Assembly: GCF_030013905.1 (NCBI RefSeq) | Contig: NZ_CP124862.1 | Span: forward strand, 372,001-436,000 | Direction: 5' to 3' | Origin: Petroclostridium sp. X23 | GTDB lineage: Bacteria > Bacillota > Clostridia > SK-Y3 | DNA: 64,000 bases | Shown: piece by piece, positions 58,160-64,000 of the stretch | How positions within the stretch are numbered: the first letter of the stretch is position 1 | Layout of the letters: each line of letters starts with the position of its first letter | Made by a program: the position numbers and the translations under genes | The notes under the pieces: model-generated | The model's database searches: none | What the model saw: only the letters and a program-made list of their open reading frames with translations | What the model was told of the DNA's origin: nothing

Positions 58160-59236
58160 TTAATCAAGATAATCTTTTAATTTTTTACTTCTACTTGGAT
58201 GTCTTAATTTTCTTAAAGCCTTAGCCTCTATCTGACGAATTCTTTCTCTAGTAACGTTAAACTCTTTTCCCACTTCCTCAAGCGTTCTTGCTCTGCCATC
58301 ATCCAGACCAAACCTTAACCTCAAAACTTTTTCTTCACGGGGGGTCAAGGTATCCAACACATCAATCAGCTGTTCCTTTAGCAATGTAAAGGAGGCCGCC
58401 TCTGCCGGTGCGGGCGCATCATCATCAGGGATAAAGTCACCCAGATGACTGTCTTCTTCTTCACCAATGGGAGTTTCCAACGATACAGGCTCCTGAGCTA
58501 TTTTCATAATCTCTCTTACCTTTTCTATAGACATTCCCATCTCTTTAGCGATTTCTTCAGGCTGAGGCTCTCTGCCAAGTTCTTGAAGCAGCTGCCTTGA
58601 AACACGTATCAATTTATTAATGGTTTCAACCATATGAACAGGTATTCTAATTGTTCTGGCCTGGTCAGCAATCGCTCTGGTAATCGCTTGTCTTATCCAC
58701 CATGTAGCATACGTACTGAATTTATAACCTTTTTTATAGTCAAACTTTTCTACCGCTTTTATTAATCCTAGGTTTCCCTCTTGGATAAGATCCAGAAATA
58801 ACATCCCGCGCCCTACATACCTTTTAGCGATACTAACAACAAGTCTTAAATTAGCTTCAGCCAAACGTCTTTTTGCCTCTTGATCGCCCTGCTCCATCCT
58901 TTGTGCAAGGTCAATCTCTTCTTCCGGTGTTAACAGAGGGACTTTACCAATTTCTTTGAGATACATTCTAACAGGATCATCGATGCTAATACCTTCAGGA
59001 ATACTTATATCCAGATCTTCTTCTGTTAATTGTATTTCTTCAAGTTCCTGTTCTATATCGCCTATAATTTCAACGCCCATATGTTCTATGGTCTCATATA
59101 CTTTCTCAATCTGATCGGGATCGAGCTCAATTTCTTCAAGTGTATCCATTATTTCTTTATAGGTTAGCATTCCTTTGGTCTTCCCTCTATCCAAGAGCTC
59201 TTTCACAATCGCTTTCTTACTCTCATTTGTTTTCAT
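58160..59236 (-). CDS. rpoD: Primary sigma factor (SigA/RpoD)
   Basis: 358-residue housekeeping sigma factor. Region 1.1 is at about 1-60, 1.2 at [20 protein letters not shown], 2.1-2.4 includes [19 protein letters not shown], and region 4 has [25 protein letters not shown] 59236 is preferred to an in-frame TTG just before it. It directs polymerase to TTGACA/TATAAT promoters such as the three listed here. It follows dnaG by 24 bases. Confidence 0.97.
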   Translation of the reverse strand: MKTNESKKAIVKELLDRGKTKGMLTYKEIMDTLEEIELDPDQIEKVYETIEHMGVEIIGDIEQELEEIQLTEEDLDISIPEGISIDDPVRMYLKEIGKVPLLTPEEEIDLAQRMEQGDQEAKRRLAEANLRLVVSIAKRYVGRGMLFLDLIQEGNLGLIKAVEKFDYKKGYKFSTYATWWIRQAITRAIADQARTIRIPVHMVETINKLIRVSRQLLQELGREPQPEEIAKEMGMSIEKVREIMKIAQEPVSLETPIGEEEDSHLGDFIPDDDAPAPAEAASFTLLKEQLIDVLDTLTPREEKVLRLRFGLDDGRARTLEEVGKEFNVTRERIRQIEAKALRKLRHPSRSKKLKDYLD

Positions 59237-59260
59237 CAACGGATGTCCCTCCTTTCCTGA

Positions 59261-61039
59261 TTACAGTATATTTTTTTTGTATTCCTCCAGTAATGTATGT
59301 AATTTTTCAACATTCCCTTCTTGTAAACTTGATTTGATCTGCTGCTTATTCTTTTCCTTGTTAATACTATTTACAAGTTCGATTGCCGCTTGATAATTAT
59401 CCTCAAAGTTCGTTTCCATATGAAGGATCGATGCAACGATCTGCATTTCCTCTCCTTCAAATCCGGTAACGATTTGCGTCGGATCTATCTCATCATGATT
59501 GTTCCTAGCACTATATATCATCGCCCCGACCTTTTGATGCAATTCATCAGTAAAATGAGTCGGACTTATTATTTCTCTTATTCTATTAAATGTATTTTTA
59601 TCATAACATAGAACATTTAAAAGCATTTTCTCAGCATTTACCAGTTTAGAATTTTTTATACTTTTTTTTACTGCAGTTGTTTTGGTATTCTTATATGTCT
59701 CATCACGGACTTTCATTAAATTCGTTCGCTCGATGTAAGCTTTTCTTCCCGCTATTTTTTGAATCTCGGCAAAAATAGCCTGACTGGCAATACCTGTTTC
59801 TTGCGCGATCTTTTGAACATAAGCATCCCTTTCAATTGCATTTTGAATGCCTACAAAGATCTTTGCCATTTCATTTACAAATTTAATTTTTTGTTCAATA
59901 TCATCAATATCATATTCATTTTTCAGCAAATCAATTTTGTATTCAACAAGGCTTTTAGACTCCTGAATACTCTTTTTAAATCTCTCCACACCCTTTAGTT
60001 TAATATATTCATCGGGATCTTTGCCCTCTTTTATTGTAAGAACTTTAACTCTGCACTGAGTATCAGCTAAAATATCAAGTCCTCTCAAAGTTGCGGTCTG
60101 TCCCGCCGCATCTGAGTCATAGGCAATAATCACTTCCTGACAAAACTTCTTGATCAATCTTGCTTGATCATGCGTAAGTGCTGTACCTAATGACGCTATG
60201 CTATTTATTATTCCATTTTGATGGAGAGATATAACATCCATATATCCTTCAACAATAATTAATTCTTTTTTTCCGGAATTTTTGGCATAATTCAAACCGT
60301 AAAGATTCCGACTTTTATTGAACACTATTGTTTCAGGGGAGTTTAGGTATTTCGGCAGCGAATGATCCAGCACTCTCCCGCCAAATCCTATGACATTTCC
60401 TCTTAAATCAATAATAGGAAATATTATTCTATTCCTGAATCTATCATAATATGTTTTTTTATCTTTATTCTCGATGATTAATCCTGCTTGCAGCAGATCG
60501 TTAATGCTGTAGCCTTTTGTTGTTAAGTAGTTTATGAGTGCGTCCCAGGATTTAAGTGCATATCCCAAACCAAAGCTCTTAACAGTATCTTTATTTATCA
60601 TTCTGTTTTTAAGATATATTCTGGCTTCTTGCCCTTCAGGAGAATTTAAGCATTTAAAAAAGTATCTTGCAGCTTCTTTATTAATTTCTAGAATCAACTG
60701 TTTCTGCTCTATCTTTTTCGCTTGTTCTCCATCCATATTTCCTTCGGGTAAAACAATCCTCGCTCTGTCTGCCAACAATTTTAATCCTTCAATAAAATCC
60801 AAATGCTCAACTTCCATAATAAAATGGATCACTGTCCCGGCAGCTCCACATCCAAAACAGTTGTATAATTGCTTGTCCGGCGATACAGAGAATGAAGGTG
60901 TCTTTTCCTTATGGAAAGGACACAATCCCATAAACCGATTACCAACTCTTTTCAATTGAACATATTCAGATACAATATCTACTATATCATTATTAGCTCT
61001 TACTTCCTGTATCACTTCATCAGGATAAAATTGAGCCAT
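59261..61039 (-). CDS. dnaG: DNA primase
   Basis: 592-residue primase making RNA primers at the fork. The N-terminal zinc site is CPFHKEKTPSFSVSPDKQLY with NCFGCG (about 40-65). The core has FGGRVLDHSLPKYLNSPET and the TOPRIM motifs IVEGYMDVISL and AYDSDAAGQ. The C-terminal part binds the DnaB helicase. ATG 61039 follows AGGGAG. Classic dnaG-rpoD order. Confidence 0.96.
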   Translation of the reverse strand: MAQFYPDEVIQEVRANNDIVDIVSEYVQLKRVGNRFMGLCPFHKEKTPSFSVSPDKQLYNCFGCGAAGTVIHFIMEVEHLDFIEGLKLLADRARIVLPEGNMDGEQAKKIEQKQLILEINKEAARYFFKCLNSPEGQEARIYLKNRMINKDTVKSFGLGYALKSWDALINYLTTKGYSINDLLQAGLIIENKDKKTYYDRFRNRIIFPIIDLRGNVIGFGGRVLDHSLPKYLNSPETIVFNKSRNLYGLNYAKNSGKKELIIVEGYMDVISLHQNGIINSIASLGTALTHDQARLIKKFCQEVIIAYDSDAAGQTATLRGLDILADTQCRVKVLTIKEGKDPDEYIKLKGVERFKKSIQESKSLVEYKIDLLKNEYDIDDIEQKIKFVNEMAKIFVGIQNAIERDAYVQKIAQETGIASQAIFAEIQKIAGRKAYIERTNLMKVRDETYKNTKTTAVKKSIKNSKLVNAEKMLLNVLCYDKNTFNRIREIISPTHFTDELHQKVGAMIYSARNNHDEIDPTQIVTGFEGEEMQIVASILHMETNFEDNYQAAIELVNSINKEKNKQQIKSSLQEGNVEKLHTLLEEYKKNIL

Positions 61040-61208
61040 CTTAAAACTCCCTTAGAATATAATATTCATCAATGCTTTAAAATCATACGACTTAATTTAT
61101 TCGACAAAAGCATTGAAATTCCTTCTTTTTTTATTAAATATATTTTATAAAACTTAATTTTTATTAATCATTAAATAGTTATAGCCATAATTTACAATTT
61201 TATGCATT

Positions 61209-62210
61209 CTATACTTTTCGCCATGATGCGGGTATAAATATCTCATAGAATTTTTGAATCGCATATCTATCGGTCATGCCGGCAATATAATCACATACTA
61301 TTCTATGCTTATCTTCCTTATCAAATAAAATTCCCATCTCTTGCGGCAGTTTCTCCGGATATTTTATAAAATAATCATATAATTCAATAACAATATTTTG
61401 TGCTTTTTGTTCCTCTTTCTTTGCGGTTGAGCCCACATAAACGGTATCAAACATAAATTTTCTGAGATCCATGGTTGCCTGATAAACCTCTTTACTCATA
61501 TTCACACAGTTTTTGTTTTGACTTTGATAAATAATATCAGTGATCATCGTATTAATACGTCGTCCATGACTCTCACCAAGTATTTCGGTGCAATGCTTGG
61601 GCATATTGTCCATATTTAATATACCACCTCGAATTGCATCATCAATATCATGATTGATATAGGCAATGCGGTCCGCATATTTTATAATTTGCCCTTCCAG
61701 CGTAGACGCCATATGATCTCCGGTATGATTCACGATGCCATCTCTTACCTCATAGGTTAAGTTCATCCCTTTTCCATTTTCCAGAATATCTACTACACGT
61801 AAACTCTGCTCGTAATGCTTAAAGCCATGTGGACAAATCTTATTTAAAACGTATTCTCCTGCGTGTCCAAAAGGAGTATGTCCAAGATCATGCCCTAATG
61901 CAATCGCTTCAGTCAAATCTTCATTTAATCGTAGTCCACGGGCAATCGTTCTTGCAATTTGTGCCACTTCTAAAGTATGTGTTAATCTCGTTCTATAATG
62001 ATCACCCTCCGGGGTAATAAAAACCTGAGTCTTATGTTTCAGCCTTCTAAATGATTTTGAGTGAATAATTCTATCTCTATCCCTTTGGTAATCGGTTCGT
62101 ATCTCGCATTTTTTCTCTTCACGGGATCTCCCCCTGCTTTTTGAGCATAATTGAGCAAATGAAGACAATACCTCTTGTTCCAATCGTTCAGTTTGTTCTC
62201 TAATATTCAT
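61209..62210 (-). CDS. dgt: dGTPase-like HD-domain triphosphohydrolase
   Basis: 333-residue HD phosphohydrolase of the Dgt family (short Firmicutes type) that releases triphosphate from dNTPs. HD ligands are in RLTHTLEVAQIAR and ALGHDLGHTPFGHAGE; a later aspartate lies in IAYINHDIDDAIRG. ATG 62210 follows AAAGGTG; an in-frame GTG directly before is less likely. It stands upstream of dnaG with a 169-base gap, an arrangement seen in Clostridia and Bacilli. Confidence 0.92.
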   Translation of the reverse strand: MNIREQTERLEQEVLSSFAQLCSKSRGRSREEKKCEIRTDYQRDRDRIIHSKSFRRLKHKTQVFITPEGDHYRTRLTHTLEVAQIARTIARGLRLNEDLTEAIALGHDLGHTPFGHAGEYVLNKICPHGFKHYEQSLRVVDILENGKGMNLTYEVRDGIVNHTGDHMASTLEGQIIKYADRIAYINHDIDDAIRGGILNMDNMPKHCTEILGESHGRRINTMITDIIYQSQNKNCVNMSKEVYQATMDLRKFMFDTVYVGSTAKKEEQKAQNIVIELYDYFIKYPEKLPQEMGILFDKEDKHRIVCDYIAGMTDRYAIQKFYEIFIPASWRKV

Positions 62211-62326
62211 CACGCATCACCTTTTGTTTGACTCAAGCTAATAAAAAAGTCTTATAATATATATACTACAAATATGCAATATTTCCTTCTTTTTATAACA
62301 CTTTTTTAAAATTATCTTTTTCATAG

Positions 62327-62359
62327 AAAAAAGACCTGACATCACGTCAAGTCTTTTTT
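62327..62359 (-). terminator. ppdK terminator
   Basis: AAAAAGACCTGAC pairs with GTCAAGTCTTTTT (one G-U pair) around a five-base loop 12 bases after the ppdK stop, with long T-runs. Confidence 0.85.
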
Positions 62360-62370
62360 GCTTTTATTGA

Positions 62371-64000
62371 TTATTTTTGTCCTAAATCTTTAGTACCTTT
62401 TAATTCATTTACTCTTGCCTGTGCAGCAGCCAATCTTGCGATCGGTACTCTGAATGGTGAACAGGATACATAGTTTAATCCTGCATGGTGGCAAAACTCA
62501 ACGGAAGATGGGTCTCCGCCGTGCTCACCGCAGATTCCTAACTTGATGTCAGGTCTTGTCTGCTTACCAAGCTTAACTGCCATTTCTACCAACTTGCCAA
62601 CACCTGTTTGGTCAAGTCTTGCAAATGGATCAGATTCGAAAATCTTCTTGTCATAGTAATCGTTTAAGAATTTACCGGCATCATCTCTGGAGAATCCAAA
62701 TGTCATTTGAGTCAAGTCATTTGTTCCGAAGGAGAAGAATTCAGCTTCTTTGGCAATTTCATCAGCTGTTACAGCGGCTCTAGGTACTTCAATCATTGTA
62801 CCAACCATATACTTAAGATCTACGCCTGCTTCTTTGATGATCGCATCAGCAGTCTTAACAACAACATCTTTAACATATTTTAATTCTTTTATTTCTCCTA
62901 CAAGAGGAATCATAATTTCCGGAATAACACTCATGCCATCTTTATTAACATTGATAGCTGCTTCAATGATTGCTCTAGCCTGCATTTCAGCAATTTCAGG
63001 ATAAGTCACTGCAAGACGGCAGCCTCTGTGTCCTAACATCGGGTTGAATTCCTGCAAGCTGTCAACAGTTTCTTTGAGTTCTTCGAAAGAAAGTCCCATT
63101 TCTTTTGCCAGTGAAGCAATATCTTCATCAGCATGAGGTAAGAATTCATGCAGTGGAGGATCCAATAGTCTGATGGTTACCGGATGTCCTTTCATTGCCT
63201 TGAATATTCCTTCAAAGTCTCCTCTTTGCATCGGAAGAAGCTTAGTAAGTGCTTTTCTTCTTTGTTCTTCTGTTTTTGCAACAATCATTTCACGTACAGC
63301 CGGGATTCTATCTTCTTCAAAGAACATATGCTCTGTACGGCAAAGACCGATCCCTTCAGCACCAAAGCTCATAGCTTGTTCCGCATCTCTTGGTGTATCC
63401 GCATTTGTTCTAACTTTTAATGTTCTGATTTCATCAGCCCAAATCATGAAAGTATTGAAGTCGTCTGTCAGTTGTGCTTCTTGAGTAGTTACAGCTTCAC
63501 CGTAAACATTACCGGTACTTCCGTCAAGAGAGATATAGTCTCCTTCATTGAATCTTGTACCGTCTTTCGTAACAAAGAATTTTTCTTCTTCGTTGATTTT
63601 CATCTCTCCGCATCCGGCTACACAGCAAGTCCCCATACCTCTTGCAACAACCGCAGCATGTGATGTCATACCGCCTCTGGCAGTCAGGATACCTTGAGCT
63701 ACTGCCATACCTTCGATATCTTCAGGTGATGTTTCCATTCTAACAAGAATTACATTATTTCCAGCTTTACCGGCAGCAACCGAATCTTCTGCAGTAAAAT
63801 ATACTTTACCGGCAGCAGCCCCAGGAGAAGCAGGAAGACCTTTTGCGATTACCTTAGCAGCTTTCAAAGCTTTTGGTTCAAAGGTTGGGTGTAATAATGC
63901 ATCCAACTGCTTTGGATCAACCTTTAGTACAGCTTCTTCTTTTGTAATCATACCTTCACTTACAAGGTCAACTGCAATTTTCAATGCAGCAGCAGCAGTT
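62371..64000 (-). CDS. ppdK: Pyruvate, phosphate dikinase, 3' part only
   Basis: The last 542 residues of a protein usually about 880 long; the frame is open through the right edge, so the start is outside. It interconverts pyruvate and PEP with ATP/AMP and PPi. The phosphohistidine domain has GGMTSHAAVVARGMGTCC, and the PEP/pyruvate barrel has AEGIGLCRTEHMF, PLHEFLPH, FSFGTNDLTQM and LGICGEHGGDP. Together with PFL at the other edge this indicates anaerobic pyruvate metabolism. Confidence 0.95.
   Translation of the reverse strand, partial: TAAAALKIAVDLVSEGMITKEEAVLKVDPKQLDALLHPTFEPKALKAAKVIAKGLPASPGAAAGKVYFTAEDSVAAGKAGNNVILVRMETSPEDIEGMAVAQGILTARGGMTSHAAVVARGMGTCCVAGCGEMKINEEEKFFVTKDGTRFNEGDYISLDGSTGNVYGEAVTTQEAQLTDDFNTFMIWADEIRTLKVRTNADTPRDAEQAMSFGAEGIGLCRTEHMFFEEDRIPAVREMIVAKTEEQRRKALTKLLPMQRGDFEGIFKAMKGHPVTIRLLDPPLHEFLPHADEDIASLAKEMGLSFEELKETVDSLQEFNPMLGHRGCRLAVTYPEIAEMQARAIIEAAINVNKDGMSVIPEIMIPLVGEIKELKYVKDVVVKTADAIIKEAGVDLKYMVGTMIEVPRAAVTADEIAKEAEFFSFGTNDLTQMTFGFSRDDAGKFLNDYYDKKIFESDPFARLDQTGVGKLVEMAVKLGKQTRPDIKLGICGEHGGDPSSVEFCHHAGLNYVSCSPFRVPIARLAAAQARVNELKGTKDLGQK

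Overview
The window reads as chromosomal DNA of a low-GC, anaerobic Gram-positive bacterium of the Clostridia type. Pointers are a glycyl-radical pyruvate formate-lyase and pyruvate phosphate dikinase at the two edges, strong AGGAGG or GGGGG ribosome binding sites, a PyrR-controlled pyrimidine operon, the DivIVA/YlmH/YggT/SepF/YggS division cluster, a SLH-anchored surface protein, and the dgt-dnaG-rpoD block. I cannot name a species. Almost every gene lies on the minus strand; the exceptions are one transposase, a Xer-type recombinase, uvsE, mtnP and a membrane acyltransferase.

Layout. 1-1680: 5' part of pflB, with a consensus promoter overlapped by a palindrome. 1986-5606: two unrelated insertion sequences 33 bp apart, both with intact inverted repeats and target duplications. 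5740-6729: tyrosine recombinase. 6801-9318: zinc/manganese-type ABC transporter operon behind a Fur-family 7-1-7 operator. 9528-10490: UV endonuclease. 10567-18875: a 54-residue peptide with a double-glycine leader, just downstream of a 2695-residue SLH/Calx-beta surface protein. 19264-19339: tRNA-Glu.

19460-32693: complete de novo UMP operon in the order pyrR, uraA, pyrB, pyrC, pyrF, carA, carB, pyrK, pyrD, a histidine phosphatase, pyrE. It is led by a promoter, a PyrR-binding loop and an attenuator terminator. Its products make UMP from bicarbonate, glutamine and aspartate, and UraA imports uracil. 32694-41599: rluD, lspA, a DksA/YteA zinc-finger protein, mtnP with a broken mtnA remnant, aroB, then the septum cluster (divIVA, ylmH, yggT, sepF, yggS), a HlyD-like membrane protein and hfq. 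41730-49253: miaA, mutL, mutS, ylbF, miaB (tRNA modification and mismatch repair).

49443-54970 is more accessory: a hairpin repeat, a small unknown protein, a DUF1624 membrane protein, a ComK-like regulator next to an alternative sigma factor, a MASE3-GGDEF diguanylate cyclase, a lipoprotein and a DUF1653 protein. 55094-64000 returns to core genes: RNase P RNA, nif3/yqfO, trmK, two tRNAs, a ferritin-like mini-protein, rpoD, dnaG, dgt and the 3' part of ppdK.

Intergenic DNA carries several families of short repeats: GGGAC-type hairpin elements, a 26-bp inverted repeat with a diverged half copy elsewhere, and tandem 7-8 bp words such as GTGAACT and CATTGTC. The most unusual items are the double-glycine peptide beside the giant SLH protein, the ComK-like/sigma pair, the mtnA remnant and the repeat families. 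No CRISPR array or prophage was seen.
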